NCBI GenBank assembly: GCA_963971575.1
Contig: OZ020620.1
Coordinates: 38,517,992 to 38,581,991, forward strand
Origin: Liopterus haemorrhoidalis
Taxonomy: Eukaryota; Arthropoda; Insecta; Coleoptera; Dytiscidae
Reading direction: 5' to 3'
Length of the DNA: 64,000 bases
Part shown: positions 22,741-33,712 of the stretch, one piece after another
Layout: each line of letters begins with the position of its first letter
Position numbering within the stretch: position 1 is the stretch's first letter
The notes under the pieces: model-generated
The model's database searches: none
What the model was told of the DNA's origin: nothing
Seen by the model: the letters and a program-made list of their open reading frames with translations, nothing else
Translations under genes and position numbers: made by a program

Positions 22741-23460
22741 AGACATTTTACTAAAAAAATAAATTATCCTAAGTATGGAAATAATTTTAAAATACTTGAA
22801 AAACTTACGGTTATCTTATTCACTTAATAATCACTACAAATATACACGTATTTGCAGAGTAGAACCACCTAGTAAGTGAAACAACCCTTAAGCGTTATTA
22901 TATCTGTGAGTCCCACTGTCGTCATATGACTACAGTGAATTTAGACATAGTTTCAAGGTTACAAAAGTTGCAAAGTGCGCAAAACAAATAATAAATATTA
23001 TTCTGTGTACTTTGCAGAATTGATACGTTTTTTTTTTTTTTGTTCATTAACACTTTATATTTCATAAATGATAAATAGAAACATGTATAAACTGAAAATT
23101 TTCACTAACAACAACTTAAAAAAAAAATAACTATTTAAAATTTATTATAAATAATTATTCAAAATACTTCAAATCTCAAAAACTAAATAATAAAGATGCA
23201 TTTCCTGCAAAATTTCGAAATATCATATCGGCGAAAAGTTACAGGGCCTTACTTTTGCTCAATCATATGACGACAGTGGGACTTATTGGGTTAACTCCAG
23301 CAAATAAATTACCACCAGTATGTCCAATTAATTAACCTATTTTGCAACAGCAATGAATGGTTAATATTGAAGAATGATTGAACCTTTGGTCAGATATTGG
23401 AGATATCAGCTAAGAGAAGATCTAGCGAGTATACAAAACTGAGTATCCACAAATTTGTTT

Positions 23461-24215
23461 AGTACGAGAGACATTCAATAATTAAAGAGACAAAATGATG
23501 TAAAAAAAAATAACTGTGTATTTTTACAAAATGAAACTTTTACTACTTCTCAACATAATCCCCACGAATATTAACTTGTCCCAACAATGAACTAGTTTTT
23601 TTTTATATCTGATGCAAAGAAATCTGTCTTGTTGTTTGAGCCAGTTTCCCACAAATTCTTTGACTTCGTCGTTGTCGCTGAACTTTTTTCCACGTAATGC
23701 CTCCTTGAGTGGACCAAACAAATGAAAATCAGAGGGAGCCAAATCTGGACTGTAGGGAGGATGAGGTAGTATCTCCCAACCCATTTTTTCAATGGTTTCT
23801 TTGGTCAACTTGGCGGTATGAAGGTGAACATTGTCATGGAGAATTATCACGCTTTTTCTTTGTTATCCGCGACGTTTTTCTCTCAATTCTGGCTTTACTT
23901 TGTTCATCAGAATGTCTGAGTAGTAGGCACTGTTTATTGTACACTGATCTTCCAAATAATCACAAAAGACACCTCGGGCATCCAAAAAGACGGTCAACAT
24001 GACTTTTCCCACTGATGAATTTCTTTCGGACAGGTGAGCTGGTGTGCTTCCATTCCATGCTTTGTCTTTTGAATTCTGGTTCAAAATGGTGAACCCAAGT
24101 TTCATCACACGTTAAAATCTTGTTTAGAAAAGGGTCACCTTCCTTTCCATAGCGTTCTTTCAAGTCTGTATAAACTTTGAGTCTTGTTTCCGTGTGTTGT
24201 TGTGTTAACTGTTTC
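23461..24215 (-). pseudogene. Mariner transposase, catalytic domain, 5'-truncated
   Basis: Minus strand from about 24215: LTQQHTETRLKVYTDLKERY, then ILTCDETWVHHFEPEFKRQS (first Asp), GKSHVDRLFG / GKVMLTVFLDARGVF in shifting frames, ILHDNVHLHTAKLTKETI (second Asp; the usual Asn-Ala after Asp reads Asn-Val) and HPPYSPDLAPSDFHLFGPL (third Asp). The spacing is that of a DD34D mariner. At least two frameshifts separate the blocks, and the DNA-binding half is missing. The 3' side runs to about 23461 (GAGACATTCAATAATTAAAG). Confidence 0.88.
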
Positions 24216-25100
24216 GGTATAAATACAAAAAATATTGTATGCCTTTTTTAAAACAAATTGGGATTTTTATATTCAGAATTAGGCACAATGTATTGGGACT
24301 AAAATACTGAACAATCTTCATTAAGAAGGTTTTTGTCTAAAAGTCATAGTAGAGATAGAATATGCAATAAAAAATTTAACATGGGAAAGCTCTATGTTGC
24401 AAGTCGAAAAAGGACGTACGGTATACAACAGATCAATAGCATGGGCATAAAGATGAGTACAAAGCAGTGTCACTGTTCTGCACATCTGTTTCTAAACAGA
24501 AGGATCTATTATAAATGAGACTTAATGGTTTTCCAGGTTTATAATTGACATCTTCTATTTTACACTTTACCGTTAATATTTTTCCAGGCACTGTTGATCT
24601 TGAGACTTGATTAAATTAGAATATTAAATACGGTAACCGTAGTTGAAATTCCTGAAAATATTTCAGCATATACAAGAATGGTAGCTGGTGCAATTATCAG
24701 ATTTAGTGTGTGTTGTAGAGCTACTTATATAACTTATCATACAAGCATCTTATTTACAATGTAAACATTGTACCGGAAAACATAGTTTTGACCAGCACAG
24801 ATAAATATGATAAATAGAGACATGGCCAGGGTTATGGTAATATAGGTTCGGGCTACGGGTAAAGGAGGAAGGAGCAGTGGCGTACCAAACTTTTTATTTA
24901 GCGAGGGTTGATTGCTTGAATTTTGTTATCACTGAGCTGTTGAATCAGTTTGTCCAGAATTATCATGATAATCAGATATTAGGAGGTAATTATTCTTTTA
25001 AAGATTTTACCACTTCTCCAAAACAATACATTTTCTATAAACATAAGGTGATTATCTCTCTATTTTTCGCAATTAAGTGAGAGATCATCTACAATTCAGC
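24216..25100. other. Interval without recognisable gene
   Basis: Short AT-driven frames only; no terminal repeats or domains recognised. Confidence 0.5.
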
Positions 25101-25411
25101 TTCTTAAAGAAATCTGTTCAATGACAAATAAATGAAGCAGCTACCAACTTACTCTGTCTCGCACATGCCTTGCAAGCATAAAATTGAAGAAGGGCAAAAT
25201 AAATTCTGGACAGCTTCAAAGATCAAGCGGGAGTCACGTGGCAAAGGGTTGCCCAGGAGAGACAAGAATTGAAGTAATGAGGTGTACTCATGCCCATCTT
25301 TGGACTTATGTATATTAATTGATTTCATCATCATTGGCGCAGTAGCCCGAGGTGAGAATAGGCCTCATGTTATCAGGTTTTATAACCATATTCTGTGTAC
25401 ATTCAGGAGTA
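25101..25411 (-). other. Possible LINE/SINE 3' tail near 25325-25370
   Basis: ATCATCATTGGCGCAGTAGC followed by CCGAGGTGAGAATAGGCCTC resembles the untranslated 3' ends of insect LINEs that end in ATCATC repeats. No protein evidence supports it. Confidence 0.3.
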
Positions 25412-26060
25412 CCGTATTTTTCGGACCATAAGACGCACCTTTTTACACAGAAAAATCGACTCACAATTGGAGTGCGTCTTATGTTCCGGAGATACAGGTG
25501 CGTTGTTTCAAAAGTGTGCGATATTAGTGTGGAATCAATTCGAAGCGCATAAAACAGAATCAACCAAGAAAATATAATAGAAATGAATACAGAATTAGTA
25601 ATTTCTGTAGGCCTTACAAGTCAACGACAACCCTTGGGTCGATTAATAAACCATTTAATAATTTAATGCGGGAAGAGTGGAACAAACGAATGATAAAGCC
25701 AAATCACCATGTTACAGTAACGGATGAAACGGACGACAATTTCAAAAGTACCTGGGTAAAAAATTCATGGGAAGCTGTAAAAGAAAAGACGATTGTAAAG
25801 TATTTTAAGAAAGTCGGTATAAGCAACGCATTGGATAGTATCGAAGATGACTTGGTTTTTAAAAAGATTGACAACAATAGTTCAGACGAAAATAATACGA
25901 ACAATGACATTAACGAGACGAGTGATAGAACAGAGTGTGAAGACGAACAGAATGTTGCTGGTACAAGTTATTGTAATAATAAATATTCCTTCTAAAAATT
26001 GTCTTATAAATTTCGGGTGCGTCTTATCGTCCGGTGCGTCTTATGGTCCGAAAAATACGG
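25412..26060 (+). mobile_element. pogo/Tigger-type element, internally deleted, 649 bp
   Basis: Inverted termini CCGTATTTTTCGGACCATAA and the complement of TTATGGTCCGAAAAATACGG, with TA on both sides (25410-25411, 26061-26062). The subterminal AGACGCACC word recurs in both ends (also at 26010-26030). TA duplication and the encoded C-terminal transposase fragment identify a pogo-like Tc1/mariner member. The N-terminal CENPB-type DNA-binding part and most of the catalytic domain are gone. Confidence 0.9.
25585..25995 (+). pseudogene. pogo-type transposase C-terminus
   Basis: In the first frame VISVGLTSQRQPLG matches the end of the DDE_1 domain, where intact enzymes read QPLD: the third catalytic Asp is Gly here. 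After a one-base shift, SINKPFNNLMREEWNKRM continues, followed by KYFKKVGISNALDSIEDDL, the conserved SFKxCGISNAxDGxEDxxxF tail, and an acidic, Asn-rich C-terminus. 109 residues from the ATG at 25666 remain open. Not active. Confidence 0.85.
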
Positions 26061-26290
26061 TAATATGGTCAGTATATTCATTTTTTAGCACACACAGAAA
26101 GGCACCTACAGTTTATAACCGACTGCGAACGTTTGAGCAGAACCTGTAATTTGTATAAATATTTGTACACAAATTGATAGGCAGGAGTTGAATTCATGTC
26201 CATACCTTTGCTTAGCTGTCAAACAGTATGTACAAATCATTCAACGCGTCCGTCCACAGGCTTGCCTGATTAAAATAAGTGTCACATTAA
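26061..26290. other. Short interval between elements
   Basis: Nothing recognised. Confidence 0.5.
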
Positions 26291-26439
26291 AATAAGGGCG
26301 AGACTTAAATCTAGTGTTGGCGACTTCAACAGCTGGGCTGGTCCTTGGGCAACGTGCTCACAAGAATGACTACTGCTTGACTACCAAGAAAGACTAACCA
26401 CCTCTATTCCCTAAGACCATTTTATAACTGTTAACCAGG

Positions 26440-26940
26440 ACACTATGACGTCAAGTCCTACCTCAATTGTTTTGAAAACATTATTAATTTGTGTAATTGT
26501 TGGCAGGAATTAAAGACCATAGTCGAATAATGTTTATCAACACATTAGAATGTAGTTCAAAACTTATGTTGACAAACACGCAACACTCTGCACATTCTTT
26601 AATTCCCAAAACCGTACGTCAACAACCTTGACCTACACAGCCTAAAGGCCGCTCAAGGAATTGAGGCATTAGAACACAATTATACCATAATTGTGTCAAT
26701 AGCACAGGCCTAACATCTCCCTAACATCCTCGAACTGCACACAATGAGTTAAAATATACAACACGTACAGTTCTGTGTCACACGTCTCACAAATAGGAGG
26801 CACTTCTCTTCAGAAGAAATATCCATGAGTCCACCAACATTGGCTTATAAGAAGGAATGTGATGGTGGGTTCTTCTTTGCGGTTGATTCCCATGGTTTAA
26901 CGTCTCCCTTAATCTGCCCCAATATTTTTATTCTATTCAA
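26440..26940 (-). pseudogene. LINE C-terminal fragment (Jockey/I-like)
   Basis: Minus strand: IKILGQIKGDVKPWESTAKK near 26930-26870, then in shifting frames GLMDISSEE, and VPPICETCDTELYVLYILTH with CVQFEDVREMLGL near 26790-26700. The order PPxCxxC...LxVxHILxxC is the zinc-knuckle signature of Jockey/I-type reverse-transcriptase proteins. Stops and shifts throughout. The hAT MITE at 26997 lies just upstream on this strand. Confidence 0.65.
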
Positions 26941-26996
26941 TAAGTTATTCCAATCCTATTGCCGTTTGGCTAACATCATTTGAAGTGGCTCTAGTA

Positions 26997-27768
26997 TAGG
27001 GCTGCCATAATTGTCGGACTACCGACCGTGACCCCCCCCCCCCCCAAAACTTTAAAAAAACTTTTATCGACAATAATACCTTTATTATAAAAAATTGCAC
27101 AATATTTTAAAAAAATAAAAAAGATTTAAGACAAAAAAAAAAATTAAAGTAGAGATTGATAATAGGTATTCCAAGAGCAAAACGTTGAAAAATCTGATGT
27201 TTTTTTTTTGTGTATGCGTCTTTATCAAATCTAAAATAATATAATATAAATTAATGGGCGTTTCAATTTAATAAAACCAAATAGAACCTTACATTCCATT
27301 CTTCTCTTGCCTTTACTCTCCCTCTTCCCCGACTTCGGTGGCTTCTTTATCATCGCTCTTCTTTGCCCAATCATACTTCTCCGATGTTTTCGTTTTTTGG
27401 AGCAGTTCTTTTTCCCCTTTTATATAATTATAGAATTCAATGCATGACATTTTATAATTTAAAACACATTGAATTTTGCTTTTCACGGTGTCAATAGAAA
27501 GCGAATTGCGCTCATCTGTCAGTACCAGTCAGCTAGTGACTAGCTGACTGGTACTCGGCATTACTCCGGAACATTTCGGACCTCGAATCTGTTATATAAT
27601 TTATATATAGTATGTATATATGTATATGTACAATATTATCGAAAAATAATTTTTTAATATGCATAAATTTTAAATCGACCGGGACAAATGACTCTTGGAC
27701 CGGGACACTGGGACACAAACCTCAAAACCGGGACATGTCCCGGTGTATCGGGACGTATGGCAGCCCTA
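26997..27768 (-). mobile_element. hAT-type MITE, copy 2 (TAGGGCTGCCATA ends)
   Basis: Same inverted termini as 9307-10109, opposite orientation, 772 bp. Flanked by a perfect 8-bp duplication CTCTAGTA (26989-26996, 27769-27776), which fixes the family as hAT-type. Identity to copy 1 is high over nearly the whole length, including the inner palindrome and the GTCCCGG repeats, implying recent mobilisation. Carries a C-run of 13 near 27031. Confidence 0.93.
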
Positions 27769-27776
27769 CTCTAGTA

Positions 27777-29375
27777 AAACATTATGTATTATAATCTCGA
27801 TAATATGTATTTCATTATTATTATGTGTTAATTTTTATACGATATTTGTCAAATAATAATGGAATTCTTTGCTTCTTATGTATGTTTAAGTATTAACTGC
27901 ATCGTAAAGCTAAAGGTACATTTCATTCTTACTTAACCTTCTTTGTTTACGCCACTGGAGAAGACTTTTTGCACATGGTGTATATTACAAAGTTAAATAC
28001 GGGTACACATATGTGCACATCTTTACGGTGTAGTTTAATTTGTTTTAAATGGTTATAAATGATGTACACATGCAAATTTTGATAATTTTTTTATAGTTTT
28101 CCATGTGAGTAATTTTAGGAAGTGTATCCTTAAATTATTTCTTAGAGAATATAATTTTGCATCATCTATTTTCATTAATTCAGAAGATTGATAAAAAATG
28201 CAATTATCTTCTTAAAAAGAACAACTTTTTAAATATTTACAGCCCTTCAATGTAGTTACCAGCCTTGTGTAACACTAATTGCCTATGATGTGGTAGTCTT
28301 AGGATACCTGGGTAATGCCTATAGTACACGACGCAATTAATGTAGCAATTGGTAGAACTGACTTTTTTCAAGGTAGTTATCATTTATGTTTTGTAAATTT
28401 GCAGGTTATTGTACCAATTTTATGAAATAAAATGTTTAGTGTCATAATGACTCTCTTATGAATGTAGAAAAAAAAGACTAGATTAAAAAGCGGTACGACT
28501 TTGCGAATCCAGGAGATTTATTAATGCGAGACGAAAATACCAGTCTTAAAAAATGGTTCTCAATAGACCATATTAGTGTGTCATCACATACATGTGCTGC
28601 CATTTGAGAGCTGAGTCCTTTAGAAGTTTTTGACTGGTTTAAAATACATGTGACATTACTTTTGTTACCTTAATTTTATGAATATCTTCAACTTTGGAGC
28701 AAAAAATATGTATTTTTGATAAATATATACTAATATATACAGTCCAGATACTTTATATTATAGAATAATGATTTTATAAATATATAAATAAGGATTCGAA
28801 GATATATTAATGGGTTACGTTTTTAAATAATATGAAAATCGAAATATCTTTAGTATTTATTTAATTAACTCTAAGTAGTCATTAATATTTTGTTTTAGAA
28901 TGCATAATCGTGTATTGTTTTGCTCCAAATTGTAACCATTACACCAACTGCAAATGTTTTCGTTTTTTGACAGATGGAAATGAACAACAATAATGGATAA
29001 AATAAAAACAACATATTGTTCCTTCAAACCATTTAGATATGGCATACACACTTATTGCTATGTTATTTGCCATAACAACGATTATTAACGTAAAAATTTC
29101 AAAAGTAACCTGCAAAATAATATTGTTCTGCAAAAATAATGACATTATAAATTATAAATGTATAAAATAAGAATTTTAATAAATAAATATTGACTTGTAG
29201 TTTTGATGTGAAGCATTCTCTTACTTTGAAAACTTAATTTATATTTCTAAAATACAATTTGACAGAAACACAACATGCTAAATTCAAATAAAAGGAATCC
29301 AACCGCGAGGCGGCAGCACTGAATCCCATTTTGTGACGTAGTTACTAATATGGTCTATTTGAGTAAACTATATGT
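27777..29375. other. AT-rich interval without recognisable gene
   Basis: Two overlapping 64-68-residue frames on the minus strand (28857-29145) have no known domain; one ends NEN-ICSWCNGYNLEQNNTRL. Could be a decayed exon or chance. No terminal repeats recognised. Confidence 0.4.
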
Positions 29376-29385
29376 TCACTCTAGG

Positions 29386-29660
29386 TCAGATACAATTATT
29401 TGAATCCCGTAACCATACGAAAATAGACGTAGTGCGCATCAATTGGTACAGATTCAAACCTATAAATATTGGATGGTATACTACATTAATTTTACATTCG
29501 ATTTTTTTGAACTTTATTCGGAATACAATAATTATCGTACGACAAATCGTATGAGATTCAAAACGAGAAATTGCATTATGTACTATAAGGCTTAACGCCT
29601 GTATGGTTGATCGTTCACATAGTTTTCCGCGAAGTGGTTCCTTCATTTTAGGGAGCAAGT
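29386..29660 (-). pseudogene. Possible mariner transposase C-terminal shard
   Basis: Minus strand from 29658: MLPKMKEPLRGKLCER, which resembles the FLFPKLKxxLRGxxF segment that follows the third catalytic Asp in mariner transposases. The rest of the 90-residue frame is not recognisable. Confidence 0.4.
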
Positions 29661-29695
29661 GACGTTAGGGATCAAGTGATGGTCGGATCAAATGA

Positions 29696-30142
29696 TTAGT
29701 GATGATCTGGCGTCGGGTTGCGACATGCGTTAGGGATTATCCGAGACATGCAGATGCTGCCGTGATCGTTCTTCCTTTCTGCAAAAAGTCCATGAGGATT
29801 ATTTCCTTTCGAATCCCAATAAATCGTGGCCATAATTTTTCCGGCCGATGGGACCGTCTTTGCCTTCTTCGGCACAGATTCACCCGAAAAAATCCATTGT
29901 TTTGACTGTCGCTTGGTCTCTGGCGTATAATAATGTATCCAGGTTTCATTAACGGTGACGATTCGACGCAAAAACTCCTGCGAATTTCGGTTAAAGAGGT
30001 CCAAACACTGCTTCGACATTGACAGCCGCATCCGCTTGTTGTTCACCGTGAGCCATCGCGGCATCCATCGGGCCGACACCTTTTTCATACTTATCATGTA
30101 AAATATGGGTTGCCGTTCTGTGCGATTAGGAGGTGTGCTCAC
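29696..30142 (-). pseudogene. Mariner transposase central part, family C copy 1
   Basis: Minus strand: SMKKVSARWMPRWLTVNNKR, SKQCLDLFNRNSQEFLRRIV, then TVNETWIHYYTPETKRQSKQ and GKIMATIYWDSKG. Nearly identical to 31344-31985. The position of the first catalytic Asp is Asn (TVNETW versus TVDETW in the neighbour). The 5' HTH and the C-terminal third are missing. Confidence 0.85.
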
Positions 30143-31020
30143 ACAAGAAAGAATATGTGTGAAGACATTAAAATTCTAAACGCATGCAATAGCCTGCACG
30201 GTCCATCCACTGCAAGATTCCATACGCTCCCAGGTATTTATGGAAAGCGGCTGTGTAAAAGCCGCTATTATTGATGTAAAATTATAATGCATCTATTGAT
30301 AATTACGAATCTTTAGACATATGCTATTGTGCACCGTTTTATTTAACTTAAATCAATCTAAATCAAATTCAACCTTAAGATTTTGAGCTTCCATTCTTTA
30401 TCCCCGATAATTTGGAACGTATTTGTAAAATGCGGTCTGCTTTTAACTCATGAATATGTATGGTAGATTTGAAAGAAGAGTGCCACACACAGAAAAACTC
30501 ATTTATGTGAGATAAGAAGGTACGGACGGAAGCGAGCGATCGGCAGATAGTAAGCCTGAGCTCTGACGTTTCATTGTCTTGTGTTTAAGCCAGTAATGAT
30601 AGATGTGAGCATTGATGCTCAGGTGATAATTGTTAACCAGTAGACAGTAGGCAGTATGCAGTATGCAGTATGCAGCCAACATGTGTGCATGTGGAGATAT
30701 CACACAGGAAAGGGCTGCTCCCGTACTAAACATGTTTATGTGGCATTAAGTAAATAGATAATATAACAGATTTCTTCCCTGTTCACTCATTAAAATTACT
30801 CTTAAAACGAAAACTAAGAAATTTTCTACTCAGATCTATGAAATTAAAAACAAAGGTACGTAAATAAAACGAGATTTTACATGCCGATTGATCGACAGAG
30901 TACCGATAAGCAAATACAGTCGTAATTAAATCGATAGATTCAGTTGTAGGCTCTCGTTGAAACATATTGAATAACAGGAAAAAATAATAAAACACTCGGT
31001 TAGTTTCAACGAATAAAATA
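30143..31020. other. Interval without recognisable gene
   Basis: Contains a short CAGTATG-type repeat near 30645-30675 (GCAGTATGCAGTATGCAGTA) and a small hairpin AAAGCGGC..GCCGCT near 30245-30275; no domains. Confidence 0.45.
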
Positions 31021-31080
31021 AAATAAGTTTATTTGATACGTATTTCGGCTTATAAGACCATCTTTAGAAATACAAAGGTT
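31020..31080 (-). ncRNA. Degenerate hammerhead-like Penelope terminal fragment
   Basis: In complement CTAAAGATGGTCTTATAAGC then CGAAATACG has the layout CTGANGA - stem II - GAAA of hammerhead ribozymes carried by Penelope-like retroelements, but the core G5 is A and stem II is poor. It is likely an old terminal repeat fragment, not an active ribozyme. Confidence 0.3.
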
Positions 31081-31139
31081 TTACAATAACACATTCATAG
31101 AAATAGAAAATTTACAAACTATTATATTTTTAGGTAGAT

Positions 31140-31985
31140 ACACTTTTCCCAATTTTTCTGCCATTTCTTTAATCCATCCTCGTTTGAGCTATTTTTTCCC
31201 CCGAGCCATGTTTTCATGTTGGGGAACAGAAAGAAGTCGCAGAGAGCCAGGTCGCGCGAGTAAGGTGGGTGCGGCAACAATTCATAGCGCAGTTCATGCA
31301 ATTTGGCCGCGACAATTCCGGATGAGAATGTACTGGTGCGTTATCATGGTGGAACAGCACTTTTTTTAGCCAAATGGGGCCGTGTCTCTTTCAATTTCTT
31401 ATCAAATCGGTTCAACAATTCACTGTAGTATTGTCCCGTGATCGTTCTTCCTTTCTGCAAAAAGTCCATGAGGATTATTTCCTTCGAATCCCAAAAAATC
31501 GTGGCCATGACCTTTCCAGCCGATGGGACCGTCTTTGCCTTCTTCGGAGCAGATTCACCCGGAAAAATCCATTGTTTTGACTGTCGCTTGATCTCTGGCG
31601 TATAATAATGTATCCAGGTTTCATCAACGGTGACGATTCGACGCAAAAACTCCTGCGAATTTCGGTTAAAGAGATCCAAACACTGCTTCGACATTGACAG
31701 CCGTATCCGCTTGTTGTCCACCGTGAGCAATCGCGGCACCCATCGGGCCGACACCTTTTTCATACTTAACTTATCATGTAAAATATTGATTGCAGTTCCG
31801 TACGACACACCTACGGCCTCTGCTACTTCGCGCACTTTATTTTGGCGATCAGCAAGAATCGTGTCGTAGACCTTTTTAACGATTTCCTCGGTAACCACGT
31901 CTACCGGGCGGCTTGGCCGTTCCTCATCAAAATCAGATGTACGACCACGTTTAAATTCGTTGAACCAATATCTAACGGTTGTCAC
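31140..31985 (-). pseudogene. Mariner transposase, family C copy 2, near-complete
   Basis: 213 residues stay open from 31985: TTVRYWFNEFKRGRTSDFDE, AEAVGVSYGTAINILHDKLS (helix-turn-helix), TVDETWIHYYTPEIKRQSKQ (first Asp intact), GKVMATIFWDSKEIILMDFL. A frameshift near 31355 follows; then HHDNAPVHS (second Asp) and, shifted again, LLPHPPYSRDLALCDFFLF (third Asp) and MKTWLGGKNSSNEDGLKKW. All three catalytic positions survive in separate frames. The extreme N-terminus is cut at about 31987. Confidence 0.88.
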
Positions 31986-31987
31986 AT

Positions 31988-32521
31988 TTGCCTACACCAG
32001 TATTTCCCAAAGTTCCCCGGAAATTTTCAGGATTTTTTCTTATGCTGTAACGTATGTATAAAAGCATAGTGTGGTCCTGTGAATAATTACACCAAACCAA
32101 ATTGTAGAATGAAGCCGTGCGTGAATTATTTATTACACAGTTGTCTGGTGTGTGAGCATGTAAATTATTTAAAAGAACGCACAATGCACTGCCCAAAATA
32201 AGTAACTGTAACATTGTTCAAAGCGCGATCTACTCCATATGTTAGAAATTATCTTTCAGGTGGAACTGTGATAATACAATGACATAACATGGTTAGAGGT
32301 GATGATATTTCTTATCTTTAAGAAAAATTATTACCCATGGACCTATTGTCAAAAGTGAGTAAACTGAAAAGATTGCAGATTACAAATGTGTTAAACAAAA
32401 GTGTGTGAAAATTTAGAATTTTGCAAATATAACGTTTTTGGGTGTCGTAAGTAAAACCATTAAATTCTTGTACTGTTATTCATGAGTTTGTCTGACTCTC
32501 TGTCTGTACGATAGAAATCTA
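31988..32521. other. Interval without recognisable gene
   Basis: Nothing recognised. Confidence 0.5.
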
Positions 32522-32529
32522 GACTAAAC

Positions 32530-33704
32530 TAGGGTTGTACATCGAAGGCAAAACATCGATGTTTAACATCGATGTTAACATCAGCGCCTTACTATCGATG
32601 TTGAAAAAACATCGAAGGAAAAACATTGATGTATCGGAAATATCGATATTTTATTAATATTAAAACAAGCTATTTATTTATATTATATAGGTTTTATTTA
32701 ATAATGTAAAGATAAAATACGAAAAAAGTAACACATAATACACAAAAAGCATTTATTAGATTTTGAAATAGAAATATTGCTTTTTAATAGTAATTAATTT
32801 CACATTAATATTATTATACCCAATATAATAATCCTAATTTGTACCTACAGTCTATTCCAAACGATTAGGCGGAACAACCGCAATTTTCATTTTTGTCATT
32901 AGGTATTTTTTTATATATTGAAGTTGATTTTTCCTGAACAAAATGATCAAAAGCTTCAATCGGTAAAAGTAACTAGAATTGAAAATCTAGTTCCGTCTAA
33001 ACCAAAGGAACAGACCTTACTATTTTTACATTTCTAAACAAAAATATTGGATTTTATTACAATACTAATATAGTAATCTAAATGTTAATTTTATATTATT
33101 TAACATAAAAATAACACGGTCATACACAATTATTTTTATACTTTTTTAAGTTGAAATAAAGTCTGTTCCTTTGGTTTAGGCGGAACTAGATTTTCAATTC
33201 TAGTTACATTTACCGATTGAAGATTTTGATCATTTTGTTCAGGAAAAGCCAACTTCAATATATAAAAAAATAGCTAATGACAACTTACAAAAATCCAGGG
33301 ATTGGAGGAATAACAACTGGGAAAGTGTCAACAAGACTCAAAAAGAAAAATTGTGTTGGCGTCGTTGGTCGTTCGCATTGTTTGCAAAAATTAGAAGTTT
33401 CTTTTTATTTTTTTCGTATTCTGCTAACTGCTAAGAAGAATAGGAACTAACACTATTAGTATTGTTATATCACAATAGATGGAGCTTATATTTTGTGTAC
33501 TAATTTTAATAAAAATTAAATTTTTAAGATTCCAGCGCCTCTAGCGGTAGTTTCTGAATTTCAAAGTTTAAACATCGACATCGGTAGTAGACATCGATGT
33601 TTTATCGATACTATCGCTAGCTGACCATCGATGGTAGAAACATCGATGTTTGTTTTAACAAACATCGATGTTTTCGATACATCGATGTTTTTTTCCCATC
33701 CCTA
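32530..33704. mobile_element. hAT-type element with ACATCGATGT arrays at both ends
   Basis: Ends TAGGGTTG and, in complement, TAGGGATGGG; flanked by a perfect 8-bp duplication GACTAAAC (32522-32529, 33705-33712). The outer 120 bases of each end carry many copies of the palindrome ACATCGATGT and variants (for example 32555-32615 and 33590-33690). Such subterminal repeats are the usual transposase-binding sites of hAT elements. No transposase frame; a foldback lies inside. Confidence 0.9.
32895..33287. repeat. Inverted repeat inside the hAT element, ~115-bp arms
   Basis: Left arm 32895-33015 and right arm 33167-33287 are complementary (words TTAGGCGGAACTAGATTTTC and GATCATTTTGTTCAGGAAAA with their complements). 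The nearby phrase CAGTCTATTCCAAACGATTA at 32846 and TTAGTTCCGCCTAACCGTTT at 57810 are related, so the fold belongs to a dispersed family. Confidence 0.75.
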
Positions 33705-33712
33705 GACTAAAC

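Larger units (their letters stand above)
21307..23290 (-). mobile_element. piggyBac-type element with TTAA flanks
   Basis: CCCATTAAGTCCCA at 21307 and the complement of TGGGACTTATTGGG ending at 23290 are inverted termini, each flanked by TTAA (21303-21306, 23291-23294). TTAA duplication is diagnostic of piggyBac. Near both ends is a palindromic motif, GTCGTCATATGACGAC (21441-21456), GTCGTCATATGACTAC (about 22920) and CATATGACGACAGTGGGACT (about 23264). The transposase is truncated and a foldback element (22173-22740) lies inside. Confidence 0.9.
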
